Position numbers and translations under genes: made by a program
Notes under the pieces: model-generated
What the model was told of the DNA's origin: nothing
The model's input: the letters and a program-made list of their open reading frames with translations, nothing else
The model's database searches: none
NCBI GenBank assembly: GCA_963727245.1
Contig: CAVSFO010000009.1
Coordinates: 620,001 to 684,000, forward strand
Direction of reading: 5' to 3'
Source of the DNA: JBKQVT01 sp963727245
GTDB lineage: Bacteria; Planctomycetota; Planctomycetia; Pirellulales; Thermoguttaceae
DNA length: 64,000 nucleotides
Shown here: positions 27,943 through 37,111 of the stretch, in pieces
Layout: each line of letters begins with the position of its first letter
How positions within the stretch are numbered: position 1 is the first letter of the stretch

Positions 27943-28430
27943 GCTTCCAACTCCTACTACTCCCGCGCCAACAAATCCACCCGCCAACCACCGCCTGCCG
28001 GGATCGGCCGCCGAGGAAAGCCAGAGCGGCCGGCCGCCCGCGTCTCCGCAGGGGGCGCTGCGCCTGCGTCCACCACCGCGCCTGGTGTGCCCTCACCATC
28101 GCTTCGGTTCATTTTGGCGCTTGGAGGGAACCGATCTGCCTGGGTCCGCAAGGTTTGGCTTGGCCTTGGGACCGAATTATTCTATTTGTTCCCGACAGAA
28201 GATGCAACCGGCCCCTCACCTGGCACTTGACACCGGCTGGGCAATCCACTACCCTACTTTTGGCATTTGCTTGCAGCCATTTTCAGGGGACCGTCCCAAG
28301 TTTGGGCACCATGCGAAGCATGGTCGGACGAAAATCGGACTGTCCCCATTCAGCGCGGGTTGCGCACGGTGAGGGAACAGATTTTGACACGTGGGGACAG
28401 TCCCCCTCGGAAGTCCTGGGAGGTCAAGCC
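27943..28430. other. Divergent intergenic region with P4 elements
   Basis: 488 bp without an ORF I accept. Contains a P4-related inverted repeat, 28287-28347 (ggggaccgtccc ... ggactgtcccc), with an inner gcaccatgcgaagcatggtc hairpin, and a short palindrome gggga-c-agtcccc at 28393-28406. The FAAL fusion leads left and the zinc-ribbon gene right, so promoters for both should lie here. Confidence 0.5.
28287..28347. repeat. Palindromic repeat P4, diverged copy
   Basis: Outer arms ggggaccgtccc / ggactgtcccc with cgaaaatcgg before the right arm, as in the copies at 7219-7270 and 48173-48257. Confidence 0.65.
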
Positions 28431-29094
28431 ATGATCTCGTGCCAATGCCCCGGCTGCGGCCGCCGTGTTTCCGCGAAGGACCATCTGGCCGGCCGGACCG
28501 CGAAATGTCCGGCCTGCGGCGCCCCACTCCAGATTCCCGCGGCCGCGGTCCCTGCCGAACCGGTCCCCGCCGAACCGGTCCCTGCCGGCGTCGAGCCGGC
28601 CGCCGCCGAGCCGCACGTTCACAAGGACGAGGCCGGGCAACTGCCGCCGCTGCACCACCCGGCCCGGTTGGACCGGCAGTGCCGCTACCTGATCTGCGGC
28701 GACAAGCGTCTGGCGGCCGTCTGGGAGAACAACGGCCGCGGCTGGATGCTCAACATGGATTCCGGCCTCGTCAGTGCGACGCGGAACCCCGAGCAAATCC
28801 CTTCGGAGGGCGAATTCAAGCTCGTCGAGTTGAGGCCGAAGATGGGTGACGCCGGCCTGCGGTTGGAGGACATCGCCGTCTTCCAGTTGGCCGAGCGTTG
28901 GGCGCTGACGAACCTCGCGCGCGGCGACGATCCGATCATGACGGTCGTTAGCGGCCGGGCCGGCCTCAGCCGCGCAGAAGGACGCCGTTCGCGACGCCAT
29001 CCACCACCAGTACATGCGCGAGGTTTGGGAGCACTCCGATCGCGTGATGGCCTTCCTGGCCGATGCCGATCACCACTCGCACGGCACGCGGTGA
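28431..29094 (+). CDS. Zinc-ribbon protein (one frameshift)
   Basis: Reconstructed ~221 aa; ATG follows GGGAGG. Residues 1-30 (MISCQCPGCGRRVSAKDHLAGRTAKCPACG) form a two-knuckle CxxC...CxxC zinc ribbon, followed by a Pro/Ala/Glu linker (PAEPVPAEPVPAGVEP). A globular part comes next (CRYLICGDKRLAAVWENNGRGWMLNMDSG, EGEFKLVELR). The frame changes near 28965 and the end reads KDAVRDAIHHQYMREVWEHSDRVMAFLADADHHSHGTR. Function unknown; such ribbons in planctomycetes often head hypothetical membrane or regulatory proteins. Confidence 0.6.
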
Positions 29095-29147
29095 AGGCGA
29101 GCACAGGAGCGGTTTCAGGCGATTCTTTTCGTCCCGATTGGCAGTCG

Positions 29148-29558
29148 CTACCAGCGGCGAAAGTAGCTGGCGGCGTCTTTCGGCGGCGGCTTCGGCTGCC
29201 AGTAGCTGTCGGCGTCGCGATCGAGCTTCCGCTGCAACGCATCGCGTCCCAGGCAGCGGAAGATCAGCCCCAACGGCACGAACACCGCGAAAAACATCAC
29301 GGCCATGAGCAACTCGTTGACCACGATCCCGATCGGCCAGGCCAACAGGCTCAGCGCGATGCAGAGCGGCTTTAGTCCGCGCGGATAGACCAGCCCTGAC
29401 ACGGCGATCAACGCGCCCGCGGCGGCGGCGTCCAACACGACCTTGAGATTCCCGTGCGAGCAGAGTCCGGCCGCCAAGGGCAGGGCAAACAGTGCGGTCA
29501 GGCCGAACTGGCGAAGCTGCCGGTCGCTGGGGTGGAAAAGGATGGGGAGCGGCTTCAT
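29148..29558 (-). CDS. SxtJ-family small membrane protein
   Basis: 136 aa. Three hydrophobic segments (FGLTALFALPLAAGLC; VVLDAAAAGALIAVSGLVY; ALSLLAWPIGIVVNELLMAVMFFAVFVPLGLIF) and a polar C-terminus ending YWQPKPPPKDAASYFRRW. Position and pattern match SxtJ, a membrane protein found beside O-carbamoyltransferases. It starts 7 bp after the carbamoyltransferase stop, so it is in the same operon. The function of SxtJ is not established; membrane anchoring or delivery for the carbamoyltransferase is an inference. Confidence 0.8.
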   Translation of the reverse strand: MKPLPILFHPSDRQLRQFGLTALFALPLAAGLCSHGNLKVVLDAAAAGALIAVSGLVYPRGLKPLCIALSLLAWPIGIVVNELLMAVMFFAVFVPLGLIFRCLGRDALQRKLDRDADSYWQPKPPPKDAASYFRRW

Positions 29559-29564
29559 GAGGAA

Positions 29565-31405
29565 TCAATCCAACTGAAACTGGGCCAGGTGCCGGGCTCG
29601 TTCCTTGACCCCGACGGTGCGCTTCTGCTCTTGCTTGTAAAGGATGTGCCGCCCCAGGACCAGCACGTCCATGTCGGTTGCCATGAAGCAGCGGTAGGCG
29701 TCCTCCGGCGTGCAGACGATCGGCTCGCTGCGGACGTTGAAGCTGGTGTTGATCAGCACGGGGCAGCCGCTCATTTCATAGAATCGCGTCAGCAAGCGGC
29801 AGAGCAGGGGGTGGCGCTGCGGATCGACCGTTTGCACCCGCGCCGAGTAGTCGACGTGGGTTACGGCGGGGATCTGGGACCGGCAGTGGTGCAGCCGCTC
29901 GATGCCGAAGGCCGTCGCTTCCTCCGGCGGCGGCGGACAGCGGATTTCCTCGCGAACCGGGGCCACCAGGAGCATGTAGGGGCTGTCTTCGTAGGGACGC
30001 ATCTGGAAATAGCGATCGACGTACTCCCGCAGCACCAGCGGTGCAAAGGGGCGAAACGATTCGCGGAACTTGATCTTCAGGTTCATGACCGACTGCATCG
30101 CCTGGCTGCGGGCGTCGCCGAGGATGCTCCGCGCGCCAGCGCCCTGGGGCCGAACTCCATCCGCCCCTGGAACCAGCCGATCACCTTCTCCTGGGCGATC
30201 AACGAGGCCACGGTCTCCACCAGGTCCTGCTCGTCGGCGGCCACGTCGAAGACGGCCCCCTGGCGCCGCAGCACGCCGGCAATTTGCTCTTCGGAAAATG
30301 CCGGGCCCAACAGCGAGCCCTGCTGGTGATCGTGGCCGGCGGGCGTGCGCGGCTTCTCCAGCAGTTGATGCCAGATGAACAGCGCCGTGCCCAGGGCGCC
30401 TCCGGCGTCGCCCGCCGCCGGCTGCACCCACAGGTTCTCGAAGGGGCCCTCGCGGAGGATCCGCCCGTTGCCCACGCAGTTGAGGGCCACGCCGCCGGCC
30501 ATGACCAGGTTCTTCAGGCCGGTCTGGCGATGGACGTGGCGGGCCATGCGGAGCATGATCTCGTCGGTCACGGCCTGGATCGAGGCGGCCAGGTCCATTT
30601 CCCGCTGCGTGAGTCGGCTCTCCGGCTGCCGCGGCGGTCCGCCGAAGAGCCGGTCGAACTTGCGCGACGTCATCGTCAGGCCCTGGCAGTAGTTGAAGTA
30701 GCTCATATCCATGCGATAGGAGCCGTCGGGTTTGAGGTCGATGAGGTGCTTGAGAATCAGGTCCTTGTAGACCGGGTGGCCGTAGGGCGCCAGGCCCATG
30801 ACCTTGTATTCGCCGCTGTTGACGCGGAAGCCCGTGTAGTAGGTCAACGCCGCGTAGAGCAGGCCCAGCGAGTGCGGGAAGCGGATCTCATGGCTCAGTT
30901 CGAGGCGGTTGCCGCGGCCGGCGCCGAAGCAGGTGGTCGACCACTCGCCGACGCCGTCGACGGTGAGGATGGCCGCCTCCTCGAAGGGCGACGGGAAGAA
31001 GGCGCTGGCCGCGTGCGACTCGTGGTGATCGGTGAACACGCAACGGCCGCGGTAGCGACCGCCCAGGGCCCGGCGGATCAACGAGGGGATGTGCAGCTTC
31101 TCCGTCAGCCACAAGGGGACCGCCCGGCGGAAGGAACGGTAGCCGGCCGGGACCACGGCCAGGTAGGTTTCCAGCAGGCGGTCGAATTTTCTCCACGGCT
31201 TGTCGTAGAAGCCGACGTAGTCGAGGTCCTCGGCGCCGATGCGGGCCTCGTCCAGGCAGTATTGCACGGCATGACGGGGAAAATCGTGGTCGTGCTTCTT
31301 GCGGGTGAAGCGCTCCTCCTGGGCGGCGGCCACGATGCGGCCGTCGACCACCAGCGCCGCGGCCGAGTCGTGATAGAACGCCGAGATGCCGAGAATCGCC
31401 GTCAT
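29565..31405 (-). CDS. NodU/CmcH-family carbamoyltransferase (one frameshift)
   Basis: Reconstructed ~613 aa, the family's usual length. Starts MTAILGISAFYHDSAAALVVDGRIVAAAQEERFTRKKHD. The N-terminal Kae1-like domain has the metal/carbamoyl-adenylate motif FTDHHESHAASAFF and ILTVDGVGEWSTT, EYKVMGLAPYGHP and LVMAGGVALNCVGNG. The C-terminal YrdC-like domain starts at EFGPRALG-ARSILGDAR. The frame changes near 30130: CTGGCGCGC is read where CTGGGCGCGC is expected, one G lost from a GGG run. It ends with SFNVRSEPIVCTPEDAYRCFMATDMDVLVLG. It transfers carbamoyl from carbamoyl phosphate, via ATP, to a hydroxyl. Neighbours (SGNH protein, SxtJ, DUF5989) suggest an envelope glycan or lipid as acceptor. 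Confidence 0.9.
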
Positions 31406-31453
31406 AGGGTGCGTCTTGCAGTTTTCCGGAGGACCATGCGCAGGCTGTGGAAA

Positions 31454-32659
31454 TCAGTGCCTCACGGTCGAGGCCACCGCCGTGCCGTCGTCGCGCAGGA
31501 TGGCCGCGGAGATCGCCTGCGCCGCGACCGCGTGCCCGTGCTCCTGCCAATGAAAATCGTGGGCGAACGTCAGCCGCCGGCCCGGTTCGGCTTGTTTCGC
31601 CCGCAACAGGGCCGGCAGCAGGTCGAGCGTTTCGATCTGCAGCGCCTGCGCAGAGCGGAAGAACGCCCGGCGGTAAGCCGGGTTCTCGGGCGGAGTGAGG
31701 TCTTCGGTGGAGCTGACGTCGTCCTCGCCCAGTTCCGATTGTCCCGGGACGTAGGCCACCAGCAGCCGGGCCTGCTTCCCGTCGCAGGCTCTTTTCAGTT
31801 CGCCGAGGTAGTGCCGCGTGATAATCACCTGCGGGTGGGCATCGGAGGTGGCTGCGCGGATCTGCGCGGCCGTCGGTGTCGGGCGATAGGCGCGGTCGGT
31901 GCTGACCACTCTGGCGCCGGAAACCTTGTAGCGATCGATGCAGCAGGTCACCAGGTTGAACAAGCACGAGATGTCCTTGAGCTTGCTCTTGATGTCCGCC
32001 CATCGCGAGGGCGGCGGCGGCGGAACCAGCACGATTCGACCATCCTCGATCGCGGCGTGGATGCGGTCTGCGGAGCGGCCGACGTTGTCGCCGAAATCGT
32101 TTCCGTAGAAGGCGAGGACCACGGTGTCGCCCGGCCGCAGATGCTCGTAGACGTAGTGCTTGAAGAGCGTGTACTGCTCGACGGTTCCCGAACCGGTCAG
32201 GCCGAAGTTGTGAACCCGGTAGCCCGGCATGAGCACCGACAGGCGGTTGGTGAAGATATCGTTCTGGCCCACGCCGTAGCCCCAGACGAACGAATCGCCC
32301 AGGACATAGACGTCGCGTTTTGGCTCGGGGAGTTCCGGGTGGGGCTCCTGGCGGCGAAACCCCAGGGCGTCGTGGCACACGAGGATATCGAAGTCCGCCT
32401 GGCGGAAGCGGCCGGAAAAGTTCGGCTTGCCCCGGGTGCCGACCAACGGATGGTACTCATGGAACGATCCGCCGGGATTGATGTAGCTGCGGGTGTAACC
32501 GCAGAGCCGGAGTCCCAGCTCGCCGATCGCGCAGGAACTCACCAGGGTGACGAAGATGGCCCCCAGGCGGAACAGGGCACGGCGGCCTCGGCCAGGCGCC
32601 GACCTGGTCGGCTTCCTCGGCGGCAACGTCGCAGGCGGTTGCAAAGGGCGGTTGGGCAT
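31454..32659 (-). CDS. SGNH/GDSL-type membrane-anchored hydrolase or acyltransferase
   Basis: 401 aa. A basic N-terminus and one TM/signal anchor (LFRLGAIFVTLVSSCAIGELGLRLCG). SGNH blocks: VYVLGDSFVWGYGV (nucleophile Ser, block I), FGLTGSGTVEQY (Gly block), FYGNDFGDN (Asn block) and FAHDFHWQEHGH (Asp-x-His catalytic pair). Such proteins de-acylate or O-acylate extracytoplasmic glycans. It lies 48 bp upstream of the carbamoyltransferase in the same direction, so the pair probably modify one substrate. Confidence 0.8.
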   Translation of the reverse strand: MPNRPLQPPATLPPRKPTRSAPGRGRRALFRLGAIFVTLVSSCAIGELGLRLCGYTRSYINPGGSFHEYHPLVGTRGKPNFSGRFRQADFDILVCHDALGFRRQEPHPELPEPKRDVYVLGDSFVWGYGVGQNDIFTNRLSVLMPGYRVHNFGLTGSGTVEQYTLFKHYVYEHLRPGDTVVLAFYGNDFGDNVGRSADRIHAAIEDGRIVLVPPPPPSRWADIKSKLKDISCLFNLVTCCIDRYKVSGARVVSTDRAYRPTPTAAQIRAATSDAHPQVIITRHYLGELKRACDGKQARLLVAYVPGQSELGEDDVSSTEDLTPPENPAYRRAFFRSAQALQIETLDLLPALLRAKQAEPGRRLTFAHDFHWQEHGHAVAAQAISAAILRDDGTAVASTVRH

Positions 32660-32764
32660 GCGATCAAGAGTCCTTCACGGGCGGAGTGCGAGACGCGTGG
32701 AGCGGCTCCGGCTGCCTTCGCCGAACTCTAACGCACGCCCCGATGACTCTTGCCGCCAGCAAAT

Positions 32765-32953
32765 CTAGAACAACGAATAAATGAACGGAGCGGCGCCCGT
32801 CGTGGCGAAGAAGGCCAACAGGCTGAACACAAGCAGCATCAGCACGATGGGAAGCAACCACCACTTCTTGTTTTCCGCAAGAAACTGGACGAATTCGCGG
32901 CAGATGCCCACCGGCGCTTCCTCGCACGCGGCTTCGAAGTCGGTTTTGGACAT
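32765..32953 (-). CDS. DUF5989 (SxtK-like) small membrane protein
   Basis: 62 aa from ATG 32953: MSKTDFEAACEEAPVGICRE, FVQFLAENKKWWLLPIVLML, LVFSLLAFFATTGAAPFIYSLF. The FxxFLxxxKKWWLLPIxxxL core with one TM helix and a terminal PFIYSLF is diagnostic for DUF5989, a regular companion of SxtI carbamoyltransferase and SxtJ. First gene of the four-gene leftward set DUF5989 - SGNH - carbamoyltransferase - SxtJ. Function unknown. Confidence 0.88.
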   Translation of the reverse strand: MSKTDFEAACEEAPVGICREFVQFLAENKKWWLLPIVLMLLVFSLLAFFATTGAAPFIYSLF

Positions 32954-33337
32954 GGATGGACCCAGGTGCCAGGCAGCGATAGGCGGGTAGTTTAGTGAGA
33001 GGCGGCCCCGGATGTCCAGAGCAGAAAGCACGATTTCCTGGCGGCAAAGGACTAGGGGCTTGTGCCTTCCGCCCGCCGGCCCCCGCTGGTCGGTTCGGCT
33101 TGAAATTGTGCCAGCCCGTCCGCTATAACAAGGGCCGCTGGACCACCGGCGGGGAAGCCCTGGGCAGATTGCCCAGCGGCCGTGAAACGGAGGGGATGTA
33201 GAGGCCCCCCGACGAGCATACCCCCACAATCGGCCGGTTTCGATTGCACAACGGTCGCACGCCCCTGGTAAAATGTTTGGACTTGCGATCAAAAGCAGCA
33301 ACGCAAATGACGGTTTGCCCTAGACTAAGGAGCACGA
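32954..33337. other. Divergent promoter region
   Basis: 384 bp between the DUF5989 gene (left) and the methyltransferase gene (right), no supported ORF. It holds the candidate promoter at 33100-33129 and a second AT-rich box (TTGCAC ... TAAAAT, 19-bp spacing, near 33244-33274) on the + strand. Confidence 0.45.
33100..33129 (+). promoter_or_regulatory. Candidate sigma70-type promoter
   Basis: -35 TTGAAA (33100-33105), 18-bp spacer, -10 TATAAC (33124-33129). It would give a ~200-nt leader for the methyltransferase gene. Confidence 0.4.
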
Positions 33338-34280
33338 ATGCCGAACTGGAAGTACAAAGTCTTCGTCCAGAGGCTGCTCTCGCAGGTTCCCTTCGGTGAA
33401 CACGTCAACTTCATGTTGCAAGCGGTGAGACGTTCTTCTCGCTCCTCGGCCCGAGGCTTGGCGGCGGAGATTCGCCAACGCCTGGCCCCCGTAGGCGGAT
33501 CGATCCGCAGGCTGTCGGGCCACCTGCGACTGGAAGAGGCGACGGTCGTGGAGGTCGGCACCGGCTGGGCTCCGCTGCCGACGGTCCTCCTGTACCTGGC
33601 AGGGGCCCGCAGCATTCACACGTACGACGTCGTTCGCAGGGCTCGTTGGTCTGCCATGAGCTTGATGATCCGCGCGTTGCGCGACAACATCGAGCAATGC
33701 ACCGACGCCATCGGACAACCGCGCCCGATCGTCGATCAACGCCTGGCCCGAATCGAAAGCTGCCACCAGCATGAAGCAGATGCTCGACCTGGCCAATATC
33801 ACCTATGTGGCGCCCGGCGATGCCTCGGCGACGGGATTGCCGGACGGAAGCAGCGACCTCTACTTCGCCTACTCGGTGTTCGAGAACGTTCCCTTGCAGG
33901 TTTTGCACGCGTTTTGCCGGGAGGCACGTCGCGTCCTGCGGCCCGGCAGCGGCCGTTTGTACGCGACGCTTGGCTGCGGCGACGATTATGCGGGGTTCGA
34001 CAAGAAGCTCCACATGCTGGATTACTTGAGATACAGCGACGCAGAGTGGGATCGGCTGGTGAACCGCTACAACCGCTACTACTACAATCGTCTCCGGGAG
34101 CAGGAATACCTGGACATATTGCGAGAGCACGGGGCCACGGTCGACGCGCTCCAGCACCGCTTGAGACCGGAGGACGTGGAATATGTCAAGACGATTCCGC
34201 TGGCCGAGCGTTTTCGCCGCTTCACGCCGGAACAGAATGCCGTGGTGAACACCGAGGTCATCGCCTCATTCGCCGGATAA
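33338..34280 (+). CDS. Class I SAM-dependent methyltransferase (one frameshift)
   Basis: Reconstructed ~313 aa. ATG follows AGGAG. N-terminal helices (MPNWKYKVFVQRLLSQVPFGEHVNFMLQ) precede the Rossmann fold: motif I ATVVEVGTGWAPLPTVLLYLAGA, post-I IHTYDVVR. The frame changes near 33760. Then ITYVAPGDASATGLPDGSSDLYFAYSVFENVPLQVLHAFCREARRVLRPGSGRLYATLG gives motifs II and III of the Methyltransf_11 type. The C-terminus has Tyr-rich NRYNRYYYNRLREQEYLDIL. The methyl acceptor is not known. Divergent from the carbamoyltransferase operon; similar proteins occur in glycan loci, so a shared pathway is possible. Confidence 0.75.
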
Positions 34281-34338
34281 TCCTCTGGATCGCAAGGAAC
34301 AGCCGTCGGGACGGATGATCATTGCCGATTGGTCATTC

Positions 34339-34420
34339 GTAGGGTGGGTCGAGCGCAGCGAGCCCCACCAGCACTTTTTCGCGGATTGCGGTGGGGCTCG
34401 CTGCGCTCGACCCACCCTAC
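34339..34420. repeat. Inverted repeat P3, copy 2
   Basis: Same gtagggtgggtcgagcgcag arms and tttttcgcgga centre as 14584-14665, differing at only a few positions. Lies between convergent gene ends. Confidence 0.85.
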
Positions 34421-34447
34421 GAATTTGCAGCCTTCCGCAACGAAAAC

Positions 34448-36763
34448 TCACTGCCCCGGCGGCCGCTGGCGGGCTTGTAGTTCCGCCACCAGGCGATCGA
34501 TGGTTGCCTGCTCGGCCGTCAACTCGCGGCAAGCGGCCCCGTCGGCGGCAGCCGCCGCAAGCTCGTGCGCCCGGCGGCTGCAAGCAGCCAAGGCCGCGTG
34601 CCGGGGGTCGGCGGCGTCGAAACGCCGCAGCCCGACGTACTCCAGGATGCCGGGCGTGCCGAAACCCTTGCCGCCGCTGACGCTGTGGGCCGCGACCGTG
34701 GCGCCCAACGGGCCGCTGTTGAGCACCGCGCAGACGTAGTGCGCCTCGGCAGCCGAATCGCAGGCGATCAACACGCACGTCTCTTGCGGCACGACCGGCC
34801 GGCGGCCCAGCAGCGCGTCGTCCACGGACGCGACGACGGCCGCGCGAATCTGCCGCTCCATCCGCCGCCACACCACCTTGATCGGCGCCACCGTGTAGAC
34901 GCCCACGTTGTACATCGAGTAGAACGGCTTCTGCGGCTGATAGCGCCGATAGGCGGCCCGGCCGCGGAGCAACTGCTCGAACTTTTGCAGATATCGGTGG
35001 GTTTGCGGATACGCGCGCCGCATCAGGTCCTCGGCCATGCCGGTCCGCGTCGCCACGTCCTGGACCAGCAGCACGTGGGCCGACGCCCGCGCCGACCAGC
35101 GGCGCACGTCGCCCCAGCGGAGCAGCGGATAGAGCAAATCGGGCTCCAGCACTTGCTCGACGGGCGGCACGCCGCGTTTGGCCTTCGCCACCAGGTTTTG
35201 CACCAGCACGCCGCCGGGCGCCGGGCGGACCAACCGCAGCCAGTAGACCGCATTGGCGCCGCCGCTGTTGGCGCCCAGGTGGGCCGCGTAGTCCGATGGC
35301 CCCGCCGCCGCGCTGCTGCCGGCCGGGCAATCGGCCGCTCCGATCAACCACGGCGAGCCGGGCCGGGCAGCGTCGATCGGCCGCGCCCAGCAGCGGCTGC
35401 ACGCCGGGCCGCCGCCTTGGCCGGGCGCCCATTTCACGTACGCCACCGGATACGCGGTGCGGGCGCCCTTGGTGAGCACGATTGTGGCGGTGCGGCTGGC
35501 CGCGCCGGGAAAGGGCTTCAAGGCCACCAGGTCGTCGACGCGATCGACCCGCAGCCAATCGCCCTGGATTCCCAGGCGGAAGCGGCGGAAGCCGTCGCCG
35601 GCCCCCTTGGTTTGAAACAGGCTCTGCGCGACGACCATGCCCAGCCTCCCCGCCGGCTTCAGGTAGCAATCGGCGCTGCGGTACAGCATCAGCATGGAGA
35701 GGTCTTTCTTGCCGCCGCCGTGCCGGGCCTGGTTGCCCGACAAGGAAAACAGGCCGTACCCTTCCCAGAGCGGTTTGGTCGCCCGGCGGTAGGGTTCCGG
35801 CAGGTTGTCCCAGGCGATCCAGGGCGGATTGCCGACGACGAAATCGAAGGGCTGCTGCGGCCGGCCCAGCGACTCCGGACCGTCGAGGATCGCGTCGCAC
35901 CGATAGACGGGGATTTCGACCGCGGGGCCGTCAGCCAACAGATCGGCGATGGCCAGCAGGTAGTTCGCCCGGGCAGCGATCGCGGCCAGCGGATTGAGTT
36001 CCAGGCCGACGACGCTCTGGAGGATGCGGCGGGCGAGCTGCTGGCGCGCAAGTGGATCGCGGCCGTCGGCCGCGGCCGGCGACTGCTCCCAGGCCGTCCG
36101 CAGCCGCCTCACGGCGGCCATCAGGAAGATACCGCTGCCGCAGGCCGGGTCCAAGAGCCGGCTGCCGAGATCGCCGCGATAACCCACCTCGTCGAGCACG
36201 TGCTCGGCCAGCCAATCGGGCGTGTAGTATTCGCCCAGCGCGTGCCGCAGCGCGCGAGGAAACAGGGCCTCGTACAACGGCTTGAACAGGTCGTGCCCGC
36301 CGGCCGGGATGCCGGCGATTGCCTGCGGCGGATAGTGGGCCAGCCGCGCCGCCAGATCGCGGACCGCCTGGGCAATGTCGGCCGACCAGGCGTCGAGATA
36401 CCAATCGTAGCGATCGCTTTCGGGCAGGCCGTCATGGAGTTGCCGCAAGAGAGGCCCGCGCTCGACGGCCTCGATTTCGCTCCGCAGCCCGTGTTGGCCC
36501 TGGGCGCGGCACAAAGCGGCCGCCGGCGAGGGCTGCCCGGCCAGGGCAGCCATCGTTTCGCCGACCAGCAATTTGACGGCCAGCAGATACCAGGTTTGCC
36601 GGGCCAATTCCGGCGGCCCCTCCGGTCCCAGCGGGGCAGCCAGCGCCGCGAGGGCTTGGCGCGACAGGGCCGTCTTGGCCCCGAAGTCGCACGCCAACCG
36701 CGCCGCGATCGAGTCGGGTCCTGCGGCGGCCGGGCGTGATCGGAGGGTTCCCATCCGCATCAT
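34448..36763 (-). CDS. N6-adenine DNA methyltransferase (Eco57I/type IIG-like), orphan
   Basis: About 771 aa from ATG 36763; ATGs at 36760 and 36754 are equally possible, and the longer open frame up to 37069 does not look coding. Motif I LLDPACGSGIFLMAAVRRL and motif IV VVGNPPWIAWDNLP (N-P-P-W) define an amino-MTase. Upstream, LGEYYTPDWLAEHVLDEVGY is the typical pre-motif-I segment; the C-terminal ~350 residues (EPDLLYPLLRWGDVRRW, YSMYNVGVYTVAPIKVVWRRM) look like a target-recognition domain. I see no PD-ExK or helicase motif and no restriction gene beside it. It therefore looks like a solitary methylase or a type IIG enzyme with an unrecognised nuclease part. Confidence 0.8.
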   Translation of the reverse strand: MMRMGTLRSRPAAAGPDSIAARLACDFGAKTALSRQALAALAAPLGPEGPPELARQTWYLLAVKLLVGETMAALAGQPSPAAALCRAQGQHGLRSEIEAVERGPLLRQLHDGLPESDRYDWYLDAWSADIAQAVRDLAARLAHYPPQAIAGIPAGGHDLFKPLYEALFPRALRHALGEYYTPDWLAEHVLDEVGYRGDLGSRLLDPACGSGIFLMAAVRRLRTAWEQSPAAADGRDPLARQQLARRILQSVVGLELNPLAAIAARANYLLAIADLLADGPAVEIPVYRCDAILDGPESLGRPQQPFDFVVGNPPWIAWDNLPEPYRRATKPLWEGYGLFSLSGNQARHGGGKKDLSMLMLYRSADCYLKPAGRLGMVVAQSLFQTKGAGDGFRRFRLGIQGDWLRVDRVDDLVALKPFPGAASRTATIVLTKGARTAYPVAYVKWAPGQGGGPACSRCWARPIDAARPGSPWLIGAADCPAGSSAAAGPSDYAAHLGANSGGANAVYWLRLVRPAPGGVLVQNLVAKAKRGVPPVEQVLEPDLLYPLLRWGDVRRWSARASAHVLLVQDVATRTGMAEDLMRRAYPQTHRYLQKFEQLLRGRAAYRRYQPQKPFYSMYNVGVYTVAPIKVVWRRMERQIRAAVVASVDDALLGRRPVVPQETCVLIACDSAAEAHYVCAVLNSGPLGATVAAHSVSGGKGFGTPGILEYVGLRRFDAADPRHAALAACSRRAHELAAAAADGAACRELTAEQATIDRLVAELQARQRPPGQ

Positions 36764-37111
36764 TGTGCCGCAGCCGGGGATTTTGGCAACCGGGGCGATT
36801 GCACCCGCGGTCGCCGCCGCTGGATTTGGCGGCAAGGAGGGGGATTGTAAGCTATATTCAAAATAGAGGGGGGCTTTTCTATGACCGCGGTTCAGTGGTG
36901 GTGCAGCGGGGTTGTGCTCAATCGCATTTTCGGGGCGCAACTGCACCTCCGTCTCCGCCACGTCCGCCCCTGAGCCGCCGTGCCCTCCAGCGCCGTGGCC
37001 GCGGAAGCCCAAGCGAAGGCGAGCCTCCAGGCGCCGAGTTCGCAGCAAGTCGGCGGCAGCGTGGACCAACAGGCGTAAGGCGTGCGGCCAGCGGGCTCGT
37101 GTCGCCGCGGC
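36764..37111. other. Intergenic region with AT-rich pocket
   Basis: 348 bp, no supported ORF. An AT-rich island near 36845-36870 (gtaagctatattcaaaatag) stands out from the GC-rich surroundings and gives TACAAT and TATATT boxes on the - strand, about 85-105 bp upstream of the DNA methyltransferase start. Confidence 0.4.

Noticed and set aside
26248..28230. 660-codon open frame on the + strand
   Set aside because: Antisense of the FAAL domain, no motif.
30284..32731. 815-codon open frame on the + strand
   Set aside because: Exact antisense of the carbamoyltransferase and SGNH genes, both of which have clear family motifs.
34565..36739. 724-codon open frame on the + strand
   Set aside because: Antisense of the DNA methyltransferase; Arg/Gln/His-rich with no recognisable domain.
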